Positions 1-9,738 of a DNA stretch of 40,735 bases are shown in pieces. Below the pieces are notes generated by a model, which saw only the letters and a list, made by a program, of their open reading frames with translations, ran no database searches and was not told where the DNA came from. This DNA is from Cyanophora paradoxa (lineage: Eukaryota > Glaucocystophyceae > Cyanophorales > Cyanophoraceae), in contig QPMI01000371.1 in assembly GCA_004431415.1 (NCBI GenBank), positions 1 to 40,735 on the forward strand, written 5' to 3'. Position 1 is the stretch's first letter, and each line of letters begins with the position of its first letter. The position numbers were made by a program, and so were the translations under genes.

Positions 1-758
1 GCCGCCCTCGACCATCACCGAGCGGGCGCCCCGGGCCCGCAGCCGCCCCAGAAGGTCCCCCAAGTCCACGCGCCCCTCCCCCGCCGCCCTGCACACCACC
101 ACCGACGCCCCCGCCGCCTCCAGCGCTTCCCTCCGCGCCCTCCACTCCCCCGCAGCGCCCGCCGACGGCTCTGGCCCCCGCCGTCAGGGCCCCCGCTCCG
201 ATCGGGGCCGGGCTCGGCACGAGCGCACCGACCGCGGCGAGCAGGGGCCGCCGGCACTTGGGAGAAGTGAGCAGGTTGCAGCTCAGCGGCGTGCGCAGCT
301 GCGAGTCCAGCACGACCGGCAGCGGGTTGTCGCCTGCGGGGCCGGGTTGGCGATGCGGGCGCCGGTTGAACTAGCGGCGCACCTTGCACGTGCCGAACGT
401 TGAGAGACGGGTTATCCGCAAGAAGAGTGCCTGAAGCAATTGCCGTCAGTCGAAGCTGCGTCACGTGGCTAAAGATCGGCCCGTCCCGCACCGATGCCGA
501 CCAGAATGGCGTCGTGCATGGCTCGCAGCGCGTGTGTCATGCGCATCGAGTCCGTCCCGCTCAAAATGAGCTGGGAGCCTGCGCACGCGCGAGCAGGCTG
601 AGCCAGGGCCAAGATCTAGATCGGCCGGCACCGCGCGCACCGGCCCTGGCAGAGATGCTGCCGTCCAGAGACTGCGCCCATGTCAGCGTGACGTGTGGCC
701 GCTCCGCATCCGCCGCCTCGGCGGCCCTTTGCTTCACGAAGCTGAGCACGTCGTCCAT
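1..758 (-). CDS. RIB7: 2,5-diamino-6-ribosylaminopyrimidinone 5'-phosphate reductase (RibD C-terminal domain), 3' end cut by window edge
   Basis: This is the NADPH-dependent reductase step of riboflavin synthesis. The start at 758 opens MDDVLSFVKQ and within 20 codons reaches the family motif RPHVTLTWAQSLDG. Further exons give QLILSGTDSMRMTHALR, HDAILVGIG, TLLADNPSLNVR, DNPLPVVLDSQLRTP and, at the left edge, the nucleotide-site motif SVMVEGG. Exons are 641-758, 492-578, 383-430, 229-333 and 1-170 (partial). All four introns (579-640, 431-491, 334-382, 171-228) begin GTGCG, end CAG and sit in phase 1, so the reading frame is continuous. No deaminase domain precedes the reductase, so it looks like the stand-alone fungal/archaeal-type enzyme and not bifunctional RibD. 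The remainder of the gene lies outside the window. It diverges from the DNAAF2-like gene with 226 bp between start codons. Confidence 0.9.
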
Positions 759-984
759 TTTCGGGGCTCAGTCGTTCGAGCTCTCTTGCCCCCCCCCCCC
801 CCCGCTTTCGGGAGCAGCTGTCCTTTTCACTTCCATCGACATCCGTCAGCAAGCTAGCTGCACTGCTGCAGCAGCTGCAGCCCTTGGAGCGCTCGAAAGC
901 AACCCAGACATTCACCGCCGCCTCGGTTCTTGACGCATTGCGGCGAACCCAAAAACAGCTCGTCCGGAAGACAGCGGCGGCACG
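759..984. promoter_or_regulatory. Divergent promoter region between RIB7 and DNAAF2-like gene
   Basis: These 226 bp separate two start codons pointing outward, so they must hold both promoters and 5' leaders. An uninterrupted run of 15 C lies at 789-803. I see no clear TATA box. Confidence 0.6.
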
Positions 985-3845
985 ATGAGCAAGAAGGAGA
1001 AGCTGGATATGACGCCGCAGGTGCGCGCATGCGCAATGCGTGCCTCCCGCGGCACCTGACGAGCTCTGCGTGTAGGAGATGGAGCGCTTCATGGAGTGCC
1101 TCAAGCAAGAGGAGTTCAGGAAGCTGCTCAACGACTACGCCAAGGAGATCTCCGATCCCGCTCACAAGGCGGTGTGTGCGCGTGCTGGCCGCGTCGCGTG
1201 CTCGACTGACGGCCTGCGCAGGAGTACGACGCGTACATTGAGCAGCTGGAGCGGGAGGCGAACGAGAACCCGGACAAGCGCGAACAGACGACGCTCATCA
1301 AGCCGGAGCCGGGCTTCGTGCTGAAGACGAAGAATGAGAAGACGGGGAAGAAGGTCTTCATCAACGTGTGCCACAGCTCGAAGATGGACACCGGCTCGGA
1401 GCAGAAGGTCAAGGGAGGCGCGCAGCTCAACTTCCCGTACGGCCTCGCCGGCCCTCGCGAGGCCAAGGACAACGGTGCCGGCTGTCCGCTGGCCGCCAGC
1501 CGCCCGCCTGCGCCGACGGGGGCGGCAGAGGGTGAGGTCGTGCCGGCGTGGGACGTGGTGTTCGGGACGGCGAACTACGAGCGGGCGGACGCGAACGCGC
1601 GCGTCAAGGAGCTCCTCATCGAGATGGCCCTCGAGGCCGTCGAGCGCCAGAGCGGCCACAAGCTCGCCAAGAGTGCGCCCCGCGCCCCGCGCGCCCTCCC
1701 CCGCCGCCGGCGCCGCGCCGCCCACGCCGGGGCGCCGGGCAGAGCCGAAGGTGATCAAGGGAACGTACCGGAGCGACCGGCCGGAGCCGGCCCTGCTCGC
1801 CGTCAAGAAGGAGGTCAAGGGCGGCGCCAAGAAGCCGGCGGCGGACCCCGGGCCGCCGCCCCCGCTCGAGGAGGCGCGCCCGAAGCCGGCGGCGGCGGCG
1901 GCGAAGGCGGCGCCGGTGCGGGACAAGCTGCAGGAGGAGGTCATGGCGATGCAGCGGGAGATGAAGGCGGCGGAGCGGGCCGCCAAGGGCCGCGCCCCGC
2001 AGCCGCCCCCGGCCCCCGCGGGCGGCCCCGAGCGCCCCAAGGTGGAGATCGTGGAGCGGGGCGTGATGGACGTCGGCGGGTTCCTGGAGTCGCAGGAGCG
2101 GGGCCGGGCGGCGCGGCCGCGGGAGCTGGCGGTGCGGATCTCGCTGCCGAAGAAGGCGGGGGCCGGGGACGTGGACCTGGACATCGAGGAGCGCGCCCTG
2201 ATTCTCGCCGACGCCGCCGGCCTCTACGCCCTCTCCATGCCCCTCCCCTACCCCGTCGACCCCGACGACGGCCACGCCAAGTTCGACACCAAGACGTGCC
2301 CCGCCCCGCCCCGCCCCGCCCCGCCGCCTCCGCGGGGCCCGATCCGCGCGCGGCAGCCGCGTGCTGGAGGTTGTGCTCCGCGTCCAGCCGCCCCCCAAGC
2401 CGGCGCCGGCCGCGCGGCCCCTCGTCGAGGAGATCCCCGAGGCGCGCCCCTGCCCCTCGCCCCGCCCCGCCCCGCGCAACCCGCGGCGACTGAGCGCCGC
2501 GCAGGCCGCCCCGCGCTCTCCGTGTCGCCCCCCGAGCGGGCCCCGGAGGCCGGCTCCCCAAGGGCGCCCCCGTCGCGGAGCCGGGGCGCCTGAGCCCCGA
2601 GCCGCGGGCCGGCAGGCGCCGGCCCCCGCCGGCGGCCTTCAGCGGGCGAACAGCGCGGTGCCGGGCTGGACGCAGGAGGCGGCGGCGGAGGCGGCGGCGA
2701 AGCACCCGCCGGCCCCATCGAGAGCGCGGGGATCCGTCTGGCGCGGGCCACGCAGGTGACCCCCGCGGGGAGGAGCCGGCGCCGGCGCGCGCGGAGCGGC
2801 GGCGAGGGAGCCTGAGCCCTGAGCCGGACGGGGAGGCCCCGCGGGGCCCCATCGCGACGGCGAACGGGGACCTGCCGGGCTGGAGGGCCGAGGACGCGGA
2901 GGCGGCGGCGGCGCGGCACCCGCCGGCCCCCATCGAGAGCGCGGGGATCACGCTGGCGCGGGCCACGCAGGTGACCCCGCCCGAGGGGGCGGCGGCGGCA
3001 GCGGGCCCCGAGGAGCGGCCGGCGCACAGCATGACGCAGTCTCACCTCAACGTGACGGTCCACATCGCCGCCCCCGCGGCCCCCGCCCCGGAGACCGTCC
3101 GAGCATTCTTCGCCCCCCGCAAGGTCCCCTCTCCCGCCCGGGGCGCGCGCCGGGGGCGGGGCGGGAACCGACGAGCGGGGCGCGCAGGCCGAGGTGCGGT
3201 TCGAGGCGGGGGGCCGGCGCTGGCGCCTGACCCTCGCCCTCGCCCACGACGTCCTCCCGGCCGCCTGCCGCCTCGCCCCGGCCCGCCGCCGCCCGCCGGC
3301 GCCCCGCCGCCGCCCTCCTCCTCGTCCTCCGCAAGGTGCCCGCCCCTCGCCGCCCCTCGTCCCGCGGGGCGCGAGCGAGCCGGCCGGCGGGCGTGCGCAG
3401 GCGGACGCGCACATCACGTGGGGCACGCTGGGCGCGCCCGAGGCGGGGCGTGGGAGGGGCGCCCACGGGGCCCCCGTGGTCGCCACCCTCGCCGGCTCCG
3501 CCCGCAACCCCGCCTACACCGCCCCGGCCCCGCACCCCGCCGCCCCCGCCCGGCCCTCCTCGCCCAAGCCCCCCGCCCCGCCCCCGCCTCCGCCGCTCCC
3601 GCCCGCCGCCCCCGCCTCGGCCGTCTCCTCTTCCGCCCCTGCCGCCCCGCCCCGCCCGCCCCGCCCCCGCTGCCCCTGCCGACCCAGCGCCGGGACCGGC
3701 GGGGCTGGGCGGGGCGAAGGCGGGGCCGGCGGGCAAGGGCTTCGACCCGAAGGCGGCGCTGGGGCTGCGGAGCGCCCCGGGGCCGGCGGCGGCGCCCCCG
3801 CGGCCCGTCAAGTTCACCAACACCCTCCTCACCGAGCTCGACTAG
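985..3845 (+). CDS. DNAAF2: PIH1-domain dynein axonemal assembly factor (Kintoun/DNAAF2-like)
   Basis: This is a cytoplasmic co-chaperone family that helps HSP90/R2TP preassemble axonemal dynein arms. The N terminus (MSKKEKLDMTPQ, then EMERFMECLKQEEFRKLL) and the PIH1 core (KPEPGFVLKT, VFINVCHSSKMD, VVPAWDVVFG, ALEAVERQSGHKL) fit Kintoun. A C-terminal CS-like strand pattern follows (LPYPVDPDDGHAKFDTKT, then RVLEVVLRVQPPPKP). The final residues are VKFTNTLLTELD before the stop at 3843-3845. Introns placed by frame are 1021-1075, 1172-1221, 1475-1528, 1673-1742, 2296-2356 and the GC-AG intron 2442-2504. From 2505 to about 3200 the exon structure is uncertain: a segment is duplicated (2591-2760 and 2811-2971) and one copy is off-frame. 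A further segment near 3190-3280 (RFEAGGRRWRLTLALAHDVL) belongs to the C-terminal half. Presence of this gene implies a motile flagellum. Confidence 0.88.
2591..2971 (+). repeat. Internal duplication in the DNAAF2-like gene
   Basis: Two similar blocks of about 165 bp, 2591-2760 and 2811-2971, each encode a segment with PGW, an Ala/Glu stretch, then HPPAP. They share long identical runs around ccatcgagagcgcggggat and gcgcgggccacgcaggtgac. Copy 1 has one C fewer just before that shared run, near position 2716, so the frame that matches copy 2 breaks there. Confidence 0.75.
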
Positions 3846-4414
3846 CGCCCCGCCCCGCTCGCCCCCCGCCCGGGCCCCTCCGAGCCGCTGTGTCCCCGCC
3901 CCCTTCGACCTCCCGCGGCAAGGATCGGATCTCTTCGACGGCGTCGATATCAGGTTCTCGGTCCCGTGTTGCACAAGGACAAGGGATCGGTGCGCGCTGC
4001 GTGCGGCATATGCATACAGCTGCAGCGGGAGACTACAAGGCTAAATACACATACACGTAGAAGAGACACACCGCACTCCTTATATCTGGCTATCATAGTA
4101 TCTACAATACCGGTAATACCTATCGCAAGGCGACTAGCGTGATCGCAAGATCGGGCCCGCGCGGCCACCCGATCGACATTCAAAAAAAGGATTATTAAAA
4201 TCACTGAAACTGAAGTCCATAAAACAACGTCCGGCACTTCTCAAAACTCAAGCTCAGGGTATCCTGCGTGCGGCTATAAAACACTGTGACATGGGCGGTA
4301 GAGCGAGTGACCGAAACGGAAGGGGGGAGAGAGAGAGAGAAAGAGAGAGGCGTGCTCAAACTAGCCCTGAAATCGGAGGAGCAGGGGAGAGCGAGAGGGG
4401 TAGGAGTGAAAAGA
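3846..4414. other. Convergent 3' intergenic region
   Basis: This lies between the stops of the DNAAF2-like gene and the leftward orphan at 4415. About 3950-4280 is clearly less GC-rich than its surroundings, and a GA-rich simple repeat sits at about 4321-4350. No credible coding exon or structured RNA was seen. Confidence 0.6.
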
Positions 4415-7400
4415 CTACCTGCAGACTCGCGGCGGCTCCGGTCCGGCGGGGCCGGGTGCGACGGCGGGGGCCGGGGTCCAGGGGGGCTGCTGCGCGGTGT
4501 AGGGGTAGAGGTAGGCACCGCCGGGGGCGCTGACGAGGAGGGCGCCGGTGCCGGCGGGGCCCTGGAGGATGGCGAGGCCGGGGATGGGGGCCCCGGCCCC
4601 CTGGGGGCCCGGGAGGCCCCCCGGGAGGGCGAGGAGCTGGCGGTGGACGTCGGTGTGCGCCTCGAGCTGCTCCTGCCGCCGCCGCGCGTGCGCCGCGATC
4701 GCCCGCGACGTCACCGGCCCCCGCCCCGGCCCCGCCTCCCCCGGCCCACGCGGCTTGCCCCCGGCGGCGCCGGCCGGATCGCCCGCAGGCTGCTCCCCGC
4801 CTGCGGCCCACCCGCGGGGCCGCCGGGCCGGCCAGGGGCAGGGCGCCGGCGAGGGGCGCGGGGGCGGCGGCTGCAGGCGGGGGCGGCGAGCAGGGCGGGG
4901 CCGCGGGAGCGGCGTTGAGGGGCGCGGAACGAAGCGCTGCTGGCCCGCCCCGCCGCCATTGCCTGCTGCATCCACGCCGGCCCCGCCGGCCCCCCAGCCC
5001 CGCCCTCGCCCCACCACCAGCTGCACGCCCGGCGGCGCCGGCACCAGCACTCCAGGAGGCGGCGCGGCCAGCTGTGCGCCCGGCGGCGCCGGCCGCGGTA
5101 CGAGCTGCAAGCCCGGCGGGGTAGGTACCAGCTGCACACCGGGCGGCGCCGGCACCAGCTGCAGGCCCGACGGGCCGGCCAGCGCCTGCAACGGCGCCGG
5201 CGCCGGCGGCGCCCTGGGCGGAGCGGTCGGTACTGGTGCTGGCGGGGCGGAGCGGGCGGGCGGGAGCCTGGGGCGGTGGCGGGGCCGACGGGCGGGGGGC
5301 GAGCGGACGCGCTTCAGGGCGGGAGCCTCGGGGGGGCCAGCGCCGGCGCCGCGGGGGCGCCCCGGGGCACGGGTGCGTCGAAGGGCAACGGCAGCGCTGG
5401 CGGCAGCGGCGGCGCCGGCGGCAGCGGCGGGAACGATGAAGAGGTGGGGAGGCGCTTGGGCGGCCGCGGGGCGGGCGCGGGGGCGGGGCGGGGGCGGGGT
5501 GGGAGGAGGAGAGGGCGAGGGGACGGGAGGGCGGGGTCGGAGGTGAGGGGGGCGGGGCGGCGGGGGCGGGGCGGGCGGGCGTGCGGGGAGAGGCAGAGCG
5601 CATCGACGCCGCGCCGGGCGGCCGCGTTGCCCGGGTCCGAGGGCGCCGGCGAGGGCGCCGCGTGCGGCGAGAGCGCCTGCGAGGCCGCCGGCGACAGGTG
5701 CTCGAGGGAGGCCGGCGGGGAGGCCCCGGGCGACGTTCCCGAGTCGGGCGACGAGCAGCTCGGCGCCCGAGGCCCTCCGCGAAGCCCTCGAGCGCGGCGC
5801 CGCCCTCGGGCGCGGCGAGGGGCCCCAGGGGCGCCAGGGGCCGCAGGGGCCCGAGGGGCAGGGGGCCGATGGCCGGGATGGCGTCCAGCGTGGGGAGGTG
5901 CGGGAGGTGCGGCAGGGGCGCGAGGGTCGGGAGCGGGCCCAGGGCGTCCAGCGGGCCCAGGGAGCCGTCGAGCGCCCCGAACGTCTCCAGCGCCCACCGC
6001 GCCACCGCCTCCGCGTCCGGCTCGCCCTCGCCCTCCCCCGGCTCCGCCCACGACCCCTCCGGCTCCGGCGCGGGCGCATGTGGCTCGGGGGCGAGGAGCG
6101 GCGCTGGGGCCGGTGCCGGGGCCGGGGCTGGCTGGTGCTGGAGGTGGGGCGGCGGAGAGAGCTCCGGGGCGGCGAAGGAGCGCTTGCGCTTGCAGGCGGC
6201 GCTGGGGGCGGGGGCGTGGGGGAGCGGGGCGAGGGGCGGGCGGGGCGGGGCGAAGGGGCCCCAGGGGCGAGCGGCGTCCTCGGAGCCGCGGCGGCGGGAG
6301 ATGTAGAAGGAGCGCCAGGCGGCCACGATGCCCTCCACCTCGCGGTCGGCGAGCAGGCCCGCCCCCTCCGCCTCGCTCGCCAGCAGCTCCACGTACGCCC
6401 CGTCCTCGTCCTCCTCCAGCAGCGACGCCAGGCCCACGGGGCGCGCCGTCCCCGCCAGGCCCGCCGCCGCCTCCTCCACGCTCCACGCGCCCCCCGCCAC
6501 GTAGCGGCAGTAGTCGCTGAAGTACCGCACCAGCATCCGCGCTGCCGACCCGCCTCAGCCCCGGCCCCGCCCCCAGCGCGGGGGCCGGGAGGTGCCCGCA
6601 CTGAGGAAGCCGCGGAAGCCCTGCGGCTGCTTGTTGGGGAGCGGGAGGGCGCTCGGCGAGCCGGCGTACTCCATGAAGGTCGCTGCGCGGCGCGGCGCGG
6701 CGCGGCTCGACCGGCAGACGGCGGGCGCGCGGCGGGGACGGCGGCGGGCGCACTGAAAACGACGTCGCAGGCGCCCGCGCTGCTCTGTTGGGGTAGGAAC
6801 TGCCAGTCGCTGTGGCAGACCAGCCTGCGGGGCGTGAGGCCGGCCAGCGGGGCGGGCCGGGGCCGACGCACCCCAGGCTGTGCCAGGGGTTGGAGGGGTA
6901 CGGGAGACCGTGCTGGGGGGTCATGAAGGTTGTCGCCGTGACGCACGAGTCGTGGCACCAGGACTGTCCGCGGCGTCGGGGGCAGGGGCGGGGCGGGGCG
7001 GGGCAGGGCGGGCGGGGCGGACGAGATCGAGGGAGACGGAGCGGGTGCGGAGGAGTCCGGAGAAGGTGCGGTACGTGCGCTCCACCACCTGCCGCCCTCT
7101 CAGCGGCCTCGCGGCGCCCCGCGCGCCGCCGCCGCGCACCAGGAAGTCGCTCTCCAGGCCCTTCTGGAACTCGTCCAGCGCCAAGACGCTCACGCAGCCG
7201 CTGTGCCACTTGTTCTCGTGCCGTCGTAGTGCGTTGGCCAGCAGATCTGCCGCCGTGTTCAGCGGAGGGCGGCCCTAGCCGTGAGGCTCTATCCTAAAGG
7301 GTGGAGAAAGGAAAAGAAAAGATTCGAAAGCTAAAACATGGCGTAGGGATCGATGCTGCAGCGATGCTACGGCAGGCGGCGGAAGATATCCAACGTGAAA

Positions 7401-7852
7401 GCAGCGGCGGCGATGGTGGCAGCGAGGCTCATGAGAGACATGAGACTCGATTAGATGTGGATCTTATCGTGGTGTGTGCAAGAGCATTGAGGCGCCCGCA
7501 GCTCAAACGACCAAAGACCACGGCGGGCGGGGGCGATACCAAAGTTAACGCACCAACGCGAACGACGCCGGCCATCCACGGATCCGTAACAGTGAGGCCC
7601 TTCACGGAGCAGCGCAGAGCCATGGTCCCGTCGTCCAGAGTGCAGACCAGCGCGTGCACTCGGGGCCCGTCGTCGCACTTGGTCGGTACTGGCTGCTCGA
7701 GGATGCAAGTCGTTAGTTCAAAAGATCGCGAGCCAGAGCGAGCTCCGCACCAGCCATCCTCTGCCCTCCGCCTCGACCGCCCAAACCCTCATGGAGGCCG
7801 CCTTCACTTCTTGATACGCCTTCACCGACTTCCATCGTTCGGCGCGGTCCAT
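4415..7852 (-). CDS. Unrecognised multi-exon protein with PPG-QLVP repeats
   Basis: I do not recognise the family. The proposed start at 7852 reads MDRAERWKSVKAYQEVKAAS. Later exons include CTLDDGTMALRCSVKGL, HENKWHSGCVSVLALDEF, CVTATTFMTPQHGLPYPS, LVCHSDWQFLPQQSS and RMLVRYFSDYCRYVAGG, joined by short GTGCG or GTCCG introns with consistent phases. This N-terminal half has ordinary globular composition. The rest is Pro/Ala/Ser-rich. Around 5000-5180 it carries repeats of the form PPG-(V/L/A)-QLVP, and it ends with a short helix-like block (RAIAAHARRRQEQLEAH) and a Gly/Pro tail before the stop at 4415. Two weak points: the link across 7241-7534 needs a roughly 290-bp intron, far longer than its neighbours, so the first two exons could be a separate small gene. 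The frame also appears to change near 5790. A role in RNA or transcription is only a guess from the low-complexity tail. Confidence 0.6.
5000..5180 (-). repeat. PPG-(V/L/A)-QLVP peptide repeat tract
   Basis: Five or six units of 8-11 residues, such as LQLVPAPPG, VQLVPTPPG and LQLVPRPAPPG. In DNA they are G/C-rich tandem blocks around the word caccagctgca. The tract is part of the leftward orphan gene. Confidence 0.75.
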
Positions 7853-8210
7853 GCTGCTCGCCCGAGTGCCGGCGATCGGTGGGGACGGCCCCGACTAGCT
7901 AGGTCAGCATCCGAAGTTTTGATTCCGAACACTCGACTAGCTGCGGGAAATCCGCAGCTGCAAGCGCAGAGCGCGCCCTCCCGCTTGTCGACAGAGCGCT
8001 GTCGTCGTTTGTCGACTCTGTGGAGTCAGACTCAGAGTCAGTGACGAGTCTTGCGAGCTCGGAAATTTCGAAGGGGAAATCCTAAAGGAAGGGGAAATCC
8101 TAAAGGAGGGGTAGGCCCGGATAGGGCTGTTCAGGCCAACAGCCGCACGCGCGGCAACCAACATCGACGCGCACTATGAGCTCAACCGCGCATTCGCATT
8201 GTGTCAGTCG
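7853..8210. promoter_or_regulatory. Divergent promoter region with short repeats
   Basis: This holds the upstream regions of the leftward orphan gene and the 2OG oxygenase. It contains an 8-bp inverted repeat agctgcgg/ccgcagct at 7939-7946 and 7952-7959 with a 5-nt loop. An 18-bp tandem direct repeat (17 of 18 matching, ggggaaatcctaaaggaa) lies at 8073-8090 and 8091-8108. Several gtcgac and gactc words lie around 7985-8045. Confidence 0.55.
8073..8108. repeat. 18-bp tandem direct repeat
   Basis: Two adjacent copies of ggggaaatcctaaaggaa, differing in the last base, located 103-138 bp upstream of the oxygenase start codon. Confidence 0.9.
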
Positions 8211-9547
8211 ATGCCACTCGACTCGATGGCGCCGCACTCGCGCGATATCGATACGCCCGCGCCCCAGTGTGCAGTGTGCAAGGAGGCGATTCCGATCGTG
8301 AGCTTCTCGGACTTGCAGAGCGCGGACGCGCGGCAGCGTGTCGGGACGCAGCTCGTCGCGGCGCTGCGCGACGTCGGCTTCGCGTACATCTCCGGCGTCC
8401 GTGACTTTCTTGAGCCGGCGTGCGTTGAGCGCGTCTTCGACGCCTCGCGGCGGTTCTTCGAGCTGCCGCTGGAGGAGAAGGCGCTGTACCGCAGCGGCGC
8501 CATGCGCGGCTTCGAGGCCGTCGGCGCCGAGTCCCTCGCGGTCTACAGGTGCCGCCGGCTGCCTCGCGCCTTCAGCCTGCGGCGCGCGCGTCGGGTTAAC
8601 GCTGCGCAGGAAACCGGACGTGAAGGAGTCTTACACGCTGGGCGGGGAGCAGACGTACGGCGTGCCGCGCTGGGACGAGCGCTTCGGGGCGCGCAACGTG
8701 TGGCCGGGCGAGGGCGCCGTGCCGGGCTTCCGGGAGGCGGTGGAGGAGGCGCGGGCCGGGCTAGGGCGGCTCGCGGCGGAGGTGCTGCGCGCGTGCGCGC
8801 GCGGCGTTGGTCTGCCGGAGGACGTCTTCGCCGCTGCGCACCGTCGCCAGGACCATTGTGTGCCATCGCTGCTGCATATTGGAAGCGATCTGTGGTAACA
8901 AAAAGCGCAGCGTTCCGGCTGCTGCACTACCCCGCCGTGCGCGAGGATGAGCTCCTGCCCGGCCAGCGGCGCTGCGGCGAGCACACCGACTACGGTCCGC
9001 CTCTCCGCCCGCGCCGCCTCGCCGCGCCCTCACGCGCCGCCCCGCAGGGAGCATCACGCTGCTGCTGCAGGACGAGGCCGGCGGGCTGCAAGTCCGCACC
9101 CGCGCCGGCTGGCGCCACGTGCGGCCCATCCCCGGCACAGGTGCGCCGGCCGCCCGGCAGCGCGGCCTTGCAGCGGGGCCGGAGCACGCGCTGACTGCGG
9201 GCGGGGTGGGGGTGCAGTGGTTCTGAACTGCGGGGACCTGCTCGCCGCCTGGACAAACGAGCTCTTCTCGAGGTGCGCCGCAGCGCCCGCCCGACGGCTG
9301 CCCGCCCCGCCGACGAGCGCGCGGCGCCGCGCGCAGCACGCTGCACCGCGTGGGGGCGCCGCCGGCAGCACCCGGGGAGGGCCCGCGGGAGCGCTACTCG
9401 GTGGCGCTCTTCTGCAGCCCGGACCTGGACGCGACGGTGGAGCCGCTGCTGGCGGGGCCCGGGGGCCGGCCCCTCCACACCGCAACCACCACGGGGGACT
9501 ACCTCCTGACGCGCCTCACGTACACCGCCGCCTCCAGCGCCCGCTGA
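8211..9547 (+). CDS. 2-oxoglutarate/Fe(II)-dependent oxygenase, isopenicillin-N-synthase-like
   Basis: This is a cytosolic non-heme iron oxygenase of the IPNS/ACC-oxidase/gibberellin-oxidase superfamily. The N-terminal DIOX_N part shows IPIVSFSDL, LRDVGFAYISG and RRFFELPLEEKALY. The catalytic part has the iron-binding HxD in CGEHTDYGSITLLLQDEAGG, NCGDLLAAWTNE, the distal His in STLHRVG, and the co-substrate motif RxS in RERYSVALFCSPD. Exons are 8211-8548, 8610-8857, 8911-8994, 9048-9140, 9218-9272 and 9337-9547. They total 1029 nt, a 342-residue protein, normal for the family, with every junction in frame. The first in-frame ATG is at 8211; a second (MAPHSRD) lies five codons on. The substrate cannot be read from sequence. 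The iron-binding and 2-oxoglutarate-binding motifs are present. Confidence 0.92.
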
Positions 9548-9738
9548 GCCCGGCGCCCTCCCCGCCCCGCCCCCTACCGCCCCCTACCGCCCCCCGCCGC
9601 CCCGCGCGGAACTCGAAGCGGAAGAGAAAGCGGCTGCACTCGCGTAGCCGGCCCGGCGGCGGAACCGAGCGGCGACTGCCGGCTAAGGCAAGCGCACGCT
9701 TTTGACCAGAAAAAAAGTGAAAAAGGGAAGAGCGGGGA

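Noticed and set aside
3047-3832. Leftward Gly/Arg-rich frame opposite the DNAAF2-like gene
   Set aside because: Poly-Gly/Arg from C-rich sense DNA, without motifs or a plausible start.
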